Under the pieces are notes generated by a model that ran no database searches, had not been told where the DNA came from, and saw nothing but the letters and a program-made list of their open reading frames with translations. The translations under genes were made by a program, and so were the position numbers. From contig NZ_CP151076.1 in assembly GCF_038096165.1 (NCBI RefSeq), positions 3,097,501 to 3,161,500 of the forward strand: 64,000 nt of DNA, given 5' to 3'. Source of the DNA: Pseudomonas sp. G.S.17 (GTDB taxonomy: Bacteria; Pseudomonadota; Gammaproteobacteria; Pseudomonadales; Pseudomonadaceae). Below, one piece after another: positions 28,372 through 37,975 of this stretch; within the stretch, counting starts at the first letter, position 1, and every line of letters starts with the position of its first letter.

Positions 28372-29228
28372 TCAGTCTGCGGGGCGCGTGGCTTGCCTCA
28401 GCGCGTCGAGAACCGCGTTGGCGGCGTTGGACATCAGCGAGACTGGCCGGGCAATCACGCTGATCCGCCGCTCGACTGTCACGGGCAGTTGCATGCAAGC
28501 AAAACTGCCGTCATTGAGCGGCAGCAGTGTGCGAGGCAGGATCGACATGCAATGCCCTTTCTTGACCAGATCCAGCAGCGTTTCCACGCAACTGAGTTCG
28601 CCACGATGGCTGAGACGGACCTGGGCACTATTCAGCTGATGGTGCAGCGCCTCGACACCCGCATGCCGCCAGGCCACATAACGCACGGTTTCCGCCAGCT
28701 GAGTAAACGTCGGCTGAATGCCGGGTGGGTGGTTTGCCGTCACCAACATATAGGTGTCCGCCCAGTGCAGGTGTTCCAGATAATGATCGTCGAGCGCCGT
28801 ACTCGGCATGATCACGATGTCCGCCACGTCCCGTTTCAGATTATCCAGCGAGGGGTTTTGCTCGCTGCCATGCACTGCGGACAGGGAAACTTGCGGGTGG
28901 AGTTTGCCGAGCGATGCGATGCACGCCGCCAACGCGGTTTCTTGAATGTGAGTGAAATAGTGGACAGTTACGCGACCATTGATCTCATTTTTTTTAGTTG
29001 CTCAAGGGTTGCCAGCATCATTTCCAGAGTACGCGTGATCACTTGTCCATCCGGCGTCAGCGTGCAGCCGGTACGGCTGCGTACAAACAGACGCTTGTTG
29101 AAGAACGCCTCGACTTCCTTGATGGCATAACTGATGTTCGATTGGCTGCAACCCAGGACAGCGGCGGCCTCCGAAAAAGAGCCCTGCACGGCGACGGTCT
29201 GAACGACTTTGAAGAAGTGGGTTTTCAT
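28372..29228 (-). pseudogene. LysR-family regulator interrupted by a frameshift in a homopolymer
   Basis: The N-terminal frame starts at ATG 29228 with a normal LysR helix-turn-helix (FSEAAAVLGCSQSNISYAI, FFNKRLFVRSRTGCTLTPDG). It runs out at LEQLKKMRSMVA-stop. The effector domain continues in another frame (LAACIASLGKLHPQVSLSAV to the end at 28372). The switch lies at a run of eight A on the coding strand (28988-28995). Nine A would give QLKKNEINGRVTVHYFTH and join the two halves without a gap. It lies beside the GH13 gene and may once have regulated it. A sequencing error in the run, a true pseudogene or slippage-controlled expression are all possible. Confidence 0.8.
28988..28995. repeat. 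T8 (A8 on the coding strand) homopolymer at the LysR frameshift
   Basis: Eight identical bases. One added base restores a full-length LysR reading frame of about 286 codons. Confidence 0.8.
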
Positions 29229-29582
29229 TTTCCTGAACTCTGGCGTGAGCGATGGTTGGCGCGGGCGCGATTGCACGAGGCGCAGGTCACGTTTCCAGCC
29301 GCCAGGCACCACCCAAAAGCAACGGCGGACTGGCTTTGTTTCGGCAGCTCGGGGGTTCATCAGGAGAGACTTGCGCGCTGCTTGCTCCGTACCAGAGCCA
29401 TTGATAACGCGGCGAACGCGGTACGACTGTCAGCGGCGGCACGCATTCAGACCGGCACTTTCCGAAAAAACGGTGGGAAACGTAACGCGGATCGGAGCTT
29501 ATGAATTCATCAGGTGAGGTTTTCCCGGTCAATCCACAGGCTGGCGGTCCCTGTCAGCCTCGTGGATCAATGACTGAACCCA
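29229..29582. other. Intergenic region upstream of the LysR pseudogene
   Basis: About 350 bp between the LysR start and the stop of the DJ-1/PfpI gene. Open frames here have no ribosome site or family features. No RNA gene was recognised. Confidence 0.4.
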
Positions 29583-30188
29583 TCAGTCGTTTTCAGTCCA
29601 GTCGAAGTCCAGCTGCAAGGCGGTACGCTCCGCCAACTCGCGGCTGTGCAGGCGCTCGACCATGTGCAGGCTCATGTCGATACCGGCCGAAATGCCGGCA
29701 GAGGTCACGAACGCGCCTTCATCAACCCAACGCAACGTGCTCAGCACATCCACGGCCGGGAACATTTCCTTGAGGTCGTTGATGTCTTCCCAATGCGTGG
29801 TGACCTGCTTGCCAGCCAGTTTGCCAGTCTTGGCCACCAGGAATGCGCCGGTGCAGACGGCTGCGATCACCCGCTCCGGCACGGCCTGGCCGCTGATCCA
29901 GCGGATCACGTCAGGTTTATCCAGTTCGGAGGTGATCACCCCGCCCGGTACCACCAGGCAATCCATGACCGGGTGATCATTGATGGTGTAATCCGGATCG
30001 ACCTTCAAACCGGCCCGGGCGCGGACCGACGACAAGGTACGGCCGATGGTAAAAACCGTGAACAGCGGACGTTCGTCGCGGCTGTTGCGCTGGTGCATGC
30101 GGGCGGCGGTGGTGAATACTTCGTAAGGGCCTGCGAAGTCGAGGACTTCAACGTCGTCGTAGACGTAGATACCGATGTTGATTGTCAC
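29583..30188 (-). CDS. DJ-1/PfpI family protein
   Basis: About 201 residues from GTG 30188, with GGGAG about 11 bases upstream; an ATG 13 codons earlier is possible. Class-I glutamine-amidotransferase-like fold: INIGIYVYDDVEVLDFAGPYEVF, CLVVPGGV, then AAVCTGAFLVAKTG with the nucleophilic Cys in the elbow, TTHW next to it and VTSAGISAGIDMSLHMVE. This resembles the isonitrile-hydratase/AraC-associated branch. It is divergent from a GlxA-type regulator carrying a related domain, which is a common pairing. The substrate is unknown. Confidence 0.88.
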   Translation of the reverse strand: MTINIGIYVYDDVEVLDFAGPYEVFTTAARMHQRNSRDERPLFTVFTIGRTLSSVRARAGLKVDPDYTINDHPVMDCLVVPGGVITSELDKPDVIRWISGQAVPERVIAAVCTGAFLVAKTGKLAGKQVTTHWEDINDLKEMFPAVDVLSTLRWVDEGAFVTSAGISAGIDMSLHMVERLHSRELAERTALQLDFDWTEND

Positions 30189-30322
30189 GGAAAAGGACTC
30201 CCGGGCGGCTTGCGCGACCTTGGTCAAAGGGTCAGGTTCTGGCCTGATTGCAGCGCTCAGGTTAACCAGTCCATTTGCACTGAACTACTGTCGGAAATGC
30301 CAATATCCGGTAACATCGCGCC

Positions 30323-31276
30323 ATGAAAAATCATCTTGTCGTCGCGCTTATCTATAACCAGCTGTGCACCTTCGAATTTGGCTGCACGGTCGAAGTGTTT
30401 GCCTTGAAAAGGCCCGAACTGGGCGTGACCTGGTATGAGTTCGCCACCTACTCGGTGGATGAAGGCGCGATCACGGCTGCCGGGGGCATCACCATCGTGC
30501 CAACGCCCGGCGAAGTGCTGCTGGAAAACGCCGATACCATCATCGTGCCGGGCTGGCGTGGCGTGGACTGCGAAGTACCGCCCAAGTTGATCGCTCAATT
30601 GCAGGCCGCCCATGCGCGGGGCGCGCGGATCTGTTCGATCTGCACTGGCGCGTTCGTGCTGGCAGCGGCCGGATTGCTGGAAGGAAAACGAGTCACTACC
30701 CACTGGCGCTATACCGACATGCTGGCCAGCATGTATCCCGAGCTGACCATCCAGCCCAATGAGCTGTATGTCGATCAAGGCCAGATCGTTACGGCGGCTG
30801 GGTCGGCGGCGGGGCTGGACATGATGTTGCACCTGGTGCGCACCGATCACGGTGCCCGGGTGGCCAACATGGTCGCGCAGCGCATGGTGATTCCACCCCA
30901 TCGCGAAGGCGGACAGTCGCAATATGCGTCACGCCAGTTGGTGTCGGCCAGCGACGGGCCGATATCGAACCTGATGGACTGGATTCGCGGCGATCTCAAA
31001 CACGCCCACAGCATCAAGGAAATGGCGGACCGGGCAGCCATCAGCACGCGCACGCTGCACCGAACCTTTATGGAAAGCACCGGTTTGACACCGTACGACT
31101 GGATTCTGGGTGAGCGAATCGCCTATGCCAGAGAGCTGCTGGAATCTTCCAACATGCGTTTGGCCGAATTGGTGGACGTTGCCGGTTTCGGCTCCGAAGA
31201 ATCGTTTCGTCGCCACTTTCGCAACCTGGTTGGCGTCAGTCCCAGCAGCTATCGCAAGCAATTCGCCAGGGTCTGA
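30323..31276 (+). CDS. ftrA: GlxA/FtrA-type AraC-family regulator
   Basis: 317 residues. The N-terminal DJ-1/PfpI-like domain (VVALIYNQLCTFEFGCTVEVF, IIVPGW, ICSICTGAFVLAAAG, TTHWR) serves as sensor. The C-terminal AraC domain has two helix-turn-helix units (IKEMADRAAISTRTLHRTF and LAELVDVAGFGSEESFRRHF), and the chain ends with GVSPSSYRKQFA. The overall wording fits FtrA. It starts about 135 bp from the divergent DJ-1 gene, which it may control. Its stop is 3 bp from the end of the convergent operon on the other strand. Confidence 0.9.
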   Translation: MKNHLVVALIYNQLCTFEFGCTVEVFALKRPELGVTWYEFATYSVDEGAITAAGGITIVPTPGEVLLENADTIIVPGWRGVDCEVPPKLIAQLQAAHARGARICSICTGAFVLAAAGLLEGKRVTTHWRYTDMLASMYPELTIQPNELYVDQGQIVTAAGSAAGLDMMLHLVRTDHGARVANMVAQRMVIPPHREGGQSQYASRQLVSASDGPISNLMDWIRGDLKHAHSIKEMADRAAISTRTLHRTFMESTGLTPYDWILGERIAYARELLESSNMRLAELVDVAGFGSEESFRRHFRNLVGVSPSSYRKQFARV

Positions 31277-31279
31277 GGT

Positions 31280-32428
31280 TTATCCTTCGTCGTACAACGC
31301 ATTGACAAGTGCATCGGCAAACCAGCCCCAGGCGCCGGTCACAGCGGTATTGGTCAGTGCGGTCAGACTGATACCTGCGACCGGATCGACCCAATAATGA
31401 CAGCCGTATAATCCGCACCACGACCAGGTTCCAGGCCCCTGCTTGTGTCGTGCCAGCCCCGGATCGGTCAGCACCATCGGACCCAGACCAAACTTCCAGC
31501 CTGGACCCCGGTTGCTGATCGGCAGGTCGCCAATGGCATTGCTCAACAAGCTTGCGGTACTGGCCGGACTCAACAACGGCGCGCCGCCTTCCCGCAGGCA
31601 TTCCAGCAACTTCAGGTAATCTCCGGCCGTACCGATCAAGCCCGCTCCTCCGGATGGATAAGCCTGCGGATCAGCCACGCGCGTTGCTGACAGCCGGGCT
31701 TCGCCATTCTCGAGTTCGAGGACATCAGCGCGGCCGATTCGCAGCGGCTCACGAGCGGAATCCCGATAAGCAACAGCCAACGATTGATTGTCGGTCGCAA
31801 CGAACCCGGTCGCATGCATCGCCAACGGCTGCGTCACCCAGTGTTCAATGGCTTGCGGGAGTGACACGCCGCTGGCCTGCTCGATAATCGCGCCGACCAC
31901 ATCCGTCGCCAGGGAATAACCCCAGGCTTCGCCGGGTTTGACCAACAATGGCACGTCAGCCAGACGGGTCAGATTGTGTTGCAGGTCAAAGCCCGCGTGA
32001 TCCAGGCCATCCGACACCCCTGCCCGCTCATAGGCGTTACCGACGGGCTGCTCAAATCCGTATGACAAGCCCGCCGTGTGCGACAGCAGGTGACGCAAGG
32101 TGATGGTCGCTTCTGCGCCATCGGCCAAGCGTGGTCGGAAGTCCGCAAGCCAGCGTGTAATCGGCTCGTCCAGCGACAATCGCCCCAGTTCACAGAGCCG
32201 CAACGCCAGCACCGAGGTCAGCAGTTTGGTCAGTGACGCCAGGCGAAACTGCGTGTCTGGCGTCACCCGTCGCCGGTTTTCCCGGTCCGCCCAGCCCCGC
32301 GCCGAAGCGAAGCGCAGTTCGCCCCGCTCGGCGACCAGTAACATCCCGCCAACGAGGCGTCCCGATTCGACAAACTCTTGCCAGACCCCGGCCAGTCGCT
32401 TGACCCTCGCAGTGTCGATCATCGGCAT
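31280..32428 (-). CDS. Serine hydrolase of the beta-lactamase/EstB family (last gene of the N-N cluster operon)
   Basis: 382 residues. It has the nucleophile motif S-x-x-K in RLASLTKLLTS near residue 68, the second motif Y-S-L in WGYSLATDVVGA, and a late GTWSWCGLYGCHYWVDP that takes the place of the KTG-type motif. This is the class-C-like serine hydrolase family, which includes esterases, peptidases and transacylases. There is no signal peptide, so it acts in the cytosol. It starts 3 bp after the alcohol dehydrogenase stop and so belongs to the ten-gene operon. A tailoring, deacylating or self-protection role is possible; it is unlikely to give antibiotic resistance in the usual sense. Confidence 0.85.
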   Translation of the reverse strand: MPMIDTARVKRLAGVWQEFVESGRLVGGMLLVAERGELRFASARGWADRENRRRVTPDTQFRLASLTKLLTSVLALRLCELGRLSLDEPITRWLADFRPRLADGAEATITLRHLLSHTAGLSYGFEQPVGNAYERAGVSDGLDHAGFDLQHNLTRLADVPLLVKPGEAWGYSLATDVVGAIIEQASGVSLPQAIEHWVTQPLAMHATGFVATDNQSLAVAYRDSAREPLRIGRADVLELENGEARLSATRVADPQAYPSGGAGLIGTAGDYLKLLECLREGGAPLLSPASTASLLSNAIGDLPISNRGPGWKFGLGPMVLTDPGLARHKQGPGTWSWCGLYGCHYWVDPVAGISLTALTNTAVTGAWGWFADALVNALYDEG

Positions 32429-32431
32429 GGA

Positions 32432-33586
32432 TCAGTCGCCCGCGACAGCACGACAAAAAATCCCGGCATAAGTCTGCGCCGAATGCCGTATCGGATTGGT
32501 GTGCGAACAGCCATCCGCAAAGGCCATACGTCCAACCAGCTCTGCGTCGCGATCATCAATGCCCAGTGCACTCAAGGTATGGGGGATGCCAATCTGTTCG
32601 CGTAAGGCCAGAACCCAATCCAGCACAGCGGTAAATCCCGATCCGGGCAAACCCAGCGCAATGGACAGCGCCTGCATCTGCGGGCCGAGCGCGGTTTGAT
32701 TGGCCCGCAATACATAAGGCAGCAGGATCGCATTGAGCAGGCCGTGATGCTGATCGTACAGCGCGCCCAAGGTCTGGGCGATGGCATGCACGCCGCCCAA
32801 ACCGCGCTGGAATGCCACTGCGCCAAGGCTTGAAGCCACGAGCATTTCCTGGCGGGCATGCAGGTCTGTGCCATCCGTGACCGCCAGCGGCAGGAACTGC
32901 TTGATCAGCTGCATGCCTTTGACCGCCACGGCCTCGGCCATGGGGTGATAAACCGGCGAGCAATAAGCTTCCATGCAATGCGTCAAGGCATCGATGCCAG
33001 TCGCGGCCGTAAGGTGTTTGGGCAAGCCCAGGGTCAGATTGGCATCGAGAATCGCAATCCTCGGCATCATCCGGCTATGCAGGATGGTGCGTTTGACCCG
33101 CGCCTCTTCATCAGTGATCACCGACGCTCGGCCCACCTCAGAACCGGTGCCTGCCGTGGTCGGCAAGGCAATGATCGGCGCGATACCCGCTGGATCGGCG
33201 CGCAAGTGGTTCTGGCCAATGTCCTCGAAATCCCACAGTGGCCGGCTCTGCCCCGACATCAAGGCAATGGCCTTGGCGGCATCCAGCGCTGATCCGCCGC
33301 CAAATGCAATGACGCCGTCATAAGCGCCAGCCTGATAAACCGCCAAACCGTCGGCAACGTTGCGTCCGGTCGGGTTGCCTTTGACCTGATCGAAAAAGCC
33401 GCAATCACCCAGGGTGGCCCGGCATTCAGCCAGCGCGCTCTGAATCATGTCGGTGCCCCCCAAAAACCGGTCGGTGACCAGCAGCGGCCGGTGCATGCCG
33501 ATGCTCTGGCACGCCTGGGCCAGTTCGCTGACCCGCCCCGCGCCGACGCGGATGGAGGTCGGGTAATTCCAGTCATTACTGTGCAT
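32432..33586 (-). CDS. Iron-containing alcohol dehydrogenase
   Basis: 384 residues. NAD-binding GVIAFGGGSALDAAKAIAL, PTTAGTGSEVGRASVI, and the metal ligands in TGIDALTHCMEAY (Asp, His) and GVHAIAQTLGALYDQHHG (two His) define a group III Fe-ADH. It reduces an aldehyde or oxidises an alcohol or hydroxy-acid in the cytosol. Within the operon it follows the LysE exporter gene by about 40 bp. It could reduce a semialdehyde released by the flavoenzymes of the same cluster, which is inference. Confidence 0.92.
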   Translation of the reverse strand: MHSNDWNYPTSIRVGAGRVSELAQACQSIGMHRPLLVTDRFLGGTDMIQSALAECRATLGDCGFFDQVKGNPTGRNVADGLAVYQAGAYDGVIAFGGGSALDAAKAIALMSGQSRPLWDFEDIGQNHLRADPAGIAPIIALPTTAGTGSEVGRASVITDEEARVKRTILHSRMMPRIAILDANLTLGLPKHLTAATGIDALTHCMEAYCSPVYHPMAEAVAVKGMQLIKQFLPLAVTDGTDLHARQEMLVASSLGAVAFQRGLGGVHAIAQTLGALYDQHHGLLNAILLPYVLRANQTALGPQMQALSIALGLPGSGFTAVLDWVLALREQIGIPHTLSALGIDDRDAELVGRMAFADGCSHTNPIRHSAQTYAGIFCRAVAGD

Positions 33587-33625
33587 GGTTGCAATCCTTG
33601 AATCGGTTGAATGAAGTCGCTTGAA

Positions 33626-34258
33626 TCAGGCAGGCAATAAACCGAGCAGCAGGCGCAGACCAAACGCGATCATGAACAGACCGGTAATGATGTCGATGGC
33701 CTTTTTCATGCGCTGATAACGCTGTTGCACCGCCGGAATCGAGAACAGCGTCGCCAGCAAGACAAACCAGGAAATCGCCAGCACGGCGATGATCGATACC
33801 CCGGCCGTGCGCACCCACATCGGCAGGCCCGGCGTGGTAACGGTGGTGAACACACTGGTGTAAAACGCCAGCGCCTTGGGATTGGTGAGGTTGGTCAGCA
33901 GCCCGAAGTGATAGGCCCGGCGCAGGCTGCCGATACCCAGCGCGGCAATGTTGCGCGGTGCGGGCTGGCTGCCGGCATTGCGCAGGCTTTTGCTGCCCAG
34001 CCAGGTCAGATAAACGCCGCCCAGCAGTTGCAAGGCCGGTTGCAGCCAGGGCAATTGCTGAAACATCAGGCCCAGACCGGTTGCCGCCAGCAGTGCCCAG
34101 ATGATGCTGCCCGAGGCAACGCCAAGCCCGGCGCAGATCCCCTGTTGCCGGGACTGACTGAAGGACAGTTGGGTGATGACCAGAAAGTTCGGGCCAGGAC
34201 TGATAATCAAGACAATGAAAGCGCCGGCGAGCGCCGTCAGCAAAGTGATCTCGGACAT
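33626..34258 (-). CDS. LysE-family amino acid exporter
   Basis: 210 residues with about six membrane segments. The start ITLLTALAGAFIVLIISPGPNF and GLGVASGSIIWALLAATGLG carry the LysE/RhtB signature, and FGLLTNLTNPKALAFYTSVF is the second conserved block. It exports amino acids across the inner membrane. Its place inside the biosynthetic operon suggests that it releases the amino-acid-like product, giving both secretion and self-protection. Confidence 0.92.
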   Translation of the reverse strand: MSEITLLTALAGAFIVLIISPGPNFLVITQLSFSQSRQQGICAGLGVASGSIIWALLAATGLGLMFQQLPWLQPALQLLGGVYLTWLGSKSLRNAGSQPAPRNIAALGIGSLRRAYHFGLLTNLTNPKALAFYTSVFTTVTTPGLPMWVRTAGVSIIAVLAISWFVLLATLFSIPAVQQRYQRMKKAIDIITGLFMIAFGLRLLLGLLPA

Positions 34259-34310
34259 AGAGATGATCCTTTTGAGTAGTGTTTAAGGTGATTGCGGTTC
34301 GGGAATTCAG

Positions 34311-35948
34311 TCAGGTGGTGAACTGTTCGAAGGCGAGGTCGACCTCCAATGCAGCGAAGCACGAGTCAACGGCGGCGCGCGCTTGCAGCAATGCGCGGCA
34401 CGCAGGATCGGGCGTCGGCACGTAATGGTTGTAGAACGTGCTGCCCTCCACGGCAGGTCCCAGAACCCACAGCCGCGGCTGGACCTTGCCGTCGCTGCCT
34501 ACCGCACGGTTTTGCCGGTCGACTTCGATGCCGTCGGCCGGATACGGGTGGGCTGGGCGCACCAATCCTTGCTTGAGCAAGTCATCGAGCAACGCAGAGC
34601 GGCTGCCTGACAAGCCGCTGTGTGCAGTCCGCGCCTTGATCACCCTATCGACCTGAATACCCGGCCCATGGATTTGCATGGGCGCCAGCACCTTGACGAT
34701 CCCGGCGTCCATCAGCGCCAGCAAATCTTCGTAGCGTTCCTGCTGCGGACCGCCCACCAGTCGATTGCCAAGCGCCGCCCACAGGCTATAAAACCCTTGG
34801 ATCGAGGCGTCAGTCAGCCCGTTGTGATCGATTGCCAGGCGCAATACATCGCGACAATCGCGCCACACTTCCAGCGCTTGCGTCAGCGGATTCGCGCCCC
34901 TGCCTTGACGACTGCGCAGCAGATCGGCTTCGATCCACTGGCGAAACCATTGCTCATAAGCGGCAGGCTCGCCTTGCCAGTGCCCGATGGGCAAATGGAC
35001 GTTGGGATCGAACGATCCACACCTCGCACGCATTTCGTCTTTGATCAAGGGCAGCACTTGCCTGACAAAATCCAGACGCCCATCGACGCTTTCCCGTCTC
35101 AAGGAGCGGATCGCCGCGGGGGTAAAAAACCTTGCTGGTTCAGGCGCAGGTTGATCGGGCCGCCATTGCGGCCGTGCATGAAACGGCAGGCCGCTGCGTG
35201 AGAAAAGATAGATCTGTGGCTCGCGCCCTGAGGGCTGATACCGCCAGCCGCTGACGCTGTTGTCCCGGACATAGCGCCCGCCGCGTCCTTGGGTCAGCTC
35301 TGCCAGGGTGTCCATCGCCGTCAGGCCGAGGCCTTCGATAGCAACGTGCTTTTCCGTCACCGACTCAAACTGGTGCGGCGCATGGCCGGTGGTCAAGAAC
35401 ACGCCATCGACAGCCATTTGTTGTCCGCCGCTACCGCTCAGCTGAAAGCCAGACTCCCCTGCGCTCGGGCAGCAGCCGACTACTGATTGCGGGTAATGGC
35501 GCACCTGGACATGGGCCGGACATAACTTCAGCAGGTAGCGGTAGCTGTCGCGCAAATAGCGCCCGAGCAAGCGACGCGGGGCGAAGTCGCCAAACTCCAC
35601 AGGTCTGCCCTCCGCGTCGAGGTGCCCGCGCTCGTCAAGTCCCACGTCTTGAGCCAAGCACCATTGCAGGAATGTCAGGCCGGCGGGCTCATCCGGCATC
35701 CATGCGGGAAACGCGGCGGAGAACGCAGAAATCTGTCCAGCCATGGTGTTGAGCATCAGGTAATCCGCTTGCTCTGGCAGATGCAGCCCGCTGCCGGGTG
35801 TCTGCGGATCGAACACCTCGATCACCCATTGCCGGTCGGGATTTCTCCGCGCCAGTCCAATCAGCTGCTCCAGGATGCTCAGGCCTCGGGAACCCATGCC
35901 GACGATCGCCACACGCTGGGCGCTGCGCACTGCATGCAGACCGCTCAC
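34311..35948 (-). CDS. FAD/NAD(P)-binding flavoprotein of the N-N cluster
   Basis: 545 residues from GTG 35948, whose GTGA overlaps the stop of the diaminopropionate synthase gene. The N-terminal dinucleotide fold QRVAIVGMGSRGLSILEQL, a long insert with YLMLNTMAGQISAF and GFAPRR-like FGDFAPRRLLGRYL, and a late LWVLGPAVEGSTFYNHYVPTP place it in the FAD-NAD(P)-binding family (NAD_binding_9 type). This family often occurs in gene clusters for modified amino acids, but no reaction is assigned to it that I can state with confidence. It could oxidise the N-hydroxy or hydrazine intermediate. Confidence 0.8.
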   Translation of the reverse strand: MSGLHAVRSAQRVAIVGMGSRGLSILEQLIGLARRNPDRQWVIEVFDPQTPGSGLHLPEQADYLMLNTMAGQISAFSAAFPAWMPDEPAGLTFLQWCLAQDVGLDERGHLDAEGRPVEFGDFAPRRLLGRYLRDSYRYLLKLCPAHVQVRHYPQSVVGCCPSAGESGFQLSGSGGQQMAVDGVFLTTGHAPHQFESVTEKHVAIEGLGLTAMDTLAELTQGRGGRYVRDNSVSGWRYQPSGREPQIYLFSRSGLPFHARPQWRPDQPAPEPARFFTPAAIRSLRRESVDGRLDFVRQVLPLIKDEMRARCGSFDPNVHLPIGHWQGEPAAYEQWFRQWIEADLLRSRQGRGANPLTQALEVWRDCRDVLRLAIDHNGLTDASIQGFYSLWAALGNRLVGGPQQERYEDLLALMDAGIVKVLAPMQIHGPGIQVDRVIKARTAHSGLSGSRSALLDDLLKQGLVRPAHPYPADGIEVDRQNRAVGSDGKVQPRLWVLGPAVEGSTFYNHYVPTPDPACRALLQARAAVDSCFAALEVDLAFEQFTT

Positions 35949-37966
35949 CAGCGGTTCGACTCAAAGAAGAAGTCCGCAACCGGCAGTGCCTTGCCCTGGG
36001 CGATGGCCGTGTCGTAGACCCGTTTTCCCACCGCCAGATCAAGCACGCCAAGGCCAAATGGCGAAAAAATCGTCGGCCGATCAGGGCTGAGTTCCACCTG
36101 GCCGAGCATCAATTGCGCCAGGGTGCCAGTGATGAAGGAACGGTCCTCATACTGCTGCACGGCCAGGTGCGGCGAGGTCTGGGCCTTGAGGCAGTGTTCG
36201 ATGTCATCCAGAACGTTATTGGCCTGGGCAATGACGTCTGGCCCAAGATCACGCAGGGAAATGTTGAGCACCAGCTGCTCCGGGCGAAACCTGTGCTGTA
36301 GCACATAAGGCGTTGGCGCGGTGGTCGCGAACAGCACGATGTCGGCGAGCAAGGCCTCTTGCAGTTCGACGCGCTGGGCGGGTAATTGATGCTGCGCGGT
36401 GACATGCAGCAACAGCGCCTCCGCCGATTCCGCGTGCAGATCGCAAACCTGCACAGTGCCGATATCCCAGCCATCGCTGACGAACAGGTCAAGAATGGTC
36501 CGGGAGATAAACCCGGCGCCGACGATGGCCAGACGACCGACTTTACGTTGTTGCCGGTTCAGCCAGCGCGCCGCCAATACGGCCGAAGCGGCCGTGCGCA
36601 TTGCGCTGATGCGCGAGGCTTCAAGGCAGGCGTAGGCGTAACCGGTGTCCGGCCGATTGAGGATGAGTACCGCTGACGCCCGCTGCAGGCCGGAGTCGAG
36701 ATTGCCGGGGAAACTGGAAATCCACTTGATACCACTGACCGGCTGGGTGCCCGAGACGCTGGCGGGCAAGGCAATGATCCGATTCGCCGGTGCCTCGGGG
36801 AACCGCAAGAAGTAGCTGTCCGGGTTGATCGAGCGCCCGGCTTCGTGTTCCAGGTAAGCGCGTTCGACATCAGCGATGCAGGCGCAAGGATCAGCCGCCA
36901 GAATCTGCGCAACCACTTTGCCGTCCACCGCATGGAACGCTGCCTGCTTGATGCGCGCTGCACGCAGGTCAGTGGTCCAGCCGGGCTCGATGTGCAGGTC
37001 ATCCAGCTTCATCTGCAACACGTCTTTGCCAAAGCGCTGTTCGACCCATTGATCGTCATACAGGGTGTCGAGATAGCGTTCGCCCCAATCCGGCGACAAA
37101 GCCACCACCACTGCGCCCGACTCGATTCGTTCGCGCCAGGCGTGCACGGCGCAGATCACCGTCGCCGTAGAGCCGCCCACCAAAAGCCCTTTGTTGCGCG
37201 CCAACAGCCGACACATGGCCACGGTGCGCGCTTCAGGAACCATCTCCAGATAATCAATACCTTCGGCAGTGAAAATCGGCGGTCGCTGACTGGTGCCCAG
37301 ACCGGGGATGAAACGGCGGCTGGGCGGCGTGTCGAACGTCACCGAGCCTACGCTGTCGACGGCAATGATCGTGGTGGTCGGGTGATGCTTCTGGAAATAC
37401 TGCACACATCCCATCAGCGTGCCGGTGGTGCCCGCGCCCACGAACAGATAGTCGACATGCCCGAAACGCTGGGCAATGGAACGCGCGGTAGTCCGCGCAT
37501 GGACGCGCGGATTGGCGGCGTTTTCGTATTGGTTGAGCCAGACCAGCTGGGGATCGGCGCTGAGCATGCTGCGGATCAGCGCGATGCGCGTGCCGAGAAA
37601 CCCGCCATTGGCGTCCGGCTCGTCCACCTGGATAACGTCGGCGCCATAACAGCGCATCATGCGGATGTTGTGATCGGAACTATTGGGGTCGACCACACAG
37701 GTGAACTTGATGCCACGCTCGGCGCAGATCATCGCCAGCGCCACGCCCAGGTTGCCGGATGAAGATTCAATCAGCCGGGTGTCCGCCGTGATCAGCCCCC
37801 TGCCCTGCAGATCATCGATGAGGCCGACTGCGGTCTTGAGCTTGATCGAGCCCGCCGGGTTGAGCGATTCCATCTTGAGGAAAAACGTTTGGCCCAGCCC
37901 CGAGACTTTGAGAAAAGCCTGGTCGTGAACGATGTCGGAAATGTTTTCGTACATGCTTTCGTCCAT
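35945..37966 (-). CDS. Fused L-2,3-diaminopropionate synthase (SbnA-SbnB fusion)
   Basis: About 673 residues from ATG 37966 (GTG 37975 is also possible). Residues about 1-325 are a SbnA-like PLP enzyme: NPAGSIKLKTA with the PLP Lys42, IESSSGNLGVALAMICA and VGAGTTGTLMGC. Residues about 335-673 are a SbnB-like member of the ornithine-cyclodeaminase family: INPDSYFLRFPE, SGIKWISSFPGN, ACLEASRISAMRTAA and the NAD fold LAIVGAGFISRTIL. In staphyloferrin B and zwittermicin pathways SbnA joins O-phosphoserine and glutamate, and SbnB oxidises the adduct to L-2,3-diaminopropionate and 2-oxoglutarate. These are normally two proteins; the fusion would channel the intermediate. It lies in the middle of the operon and starts at the SidA stop. 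Confidence 0.92.
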   Translation of the reverse strand: MDESMYENISDIVHDQAFLKVSGLGQTFFLKMESLNPAGSIKLKTAVGLIDDLQGRGLITADTRLIESSSGNLGVALAMICAERGIKFTCVVDPNSSDHNIRMMRCYGADVIQVDEPDANGGFLGTRIALIRSMLSADPQLVWLNQYENAANPRVHARTTARSIAQRFGHVDYLFVGAGTTGTLMGCVQYFQKHHPTTTIIAVDSVGSVTFDTPPSRRFIPGLGTSQRPPIFTAEGIDYLEMVPEARTVAMCRLLARNKGLLVGGSTATVICAVHAWRERIESGAVVVALSPDWGERYLDTLYDDQWVEQRFGKDVLQMKLDDLHIEPGWTTDLRAARIKQAAFHAVDGKVVAQILAADPCACIADVERAYLEHEAGRSINPDSYFLRFPEAPANRIIALPASVSGTQPVSGIKWISSFPGNLDSGLQRASAVLILNRPDTGYAYACLEASRISAMRTAASAVLAARWLNRQQRKVGRLAIVGAGFISRTILDLFVSDGWDIGTVQVCDLHAESAEALLLHVTAQHQLPAQRVELQEALLADIVLFATTAPTPYVLQHRFRPEQLVLNISLRDLGPDVIAQANNVLDDIEHCLKAQTSPHLAVQQYEDRSFITGTLAQLMLGQVELSPDRPTIFSPFGLGVLDLAVGKRVYDTAIAQGKALPVADFFFESNRW

Positions 37967-37975
37967 GGCGATCAC

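Noticed and set aside
31280..32428. True beta-lactamase resistance gene
   Set aside because: No signal peptide and no proper KTG motif; the EstB-type hydrolase family and operon context fit better.
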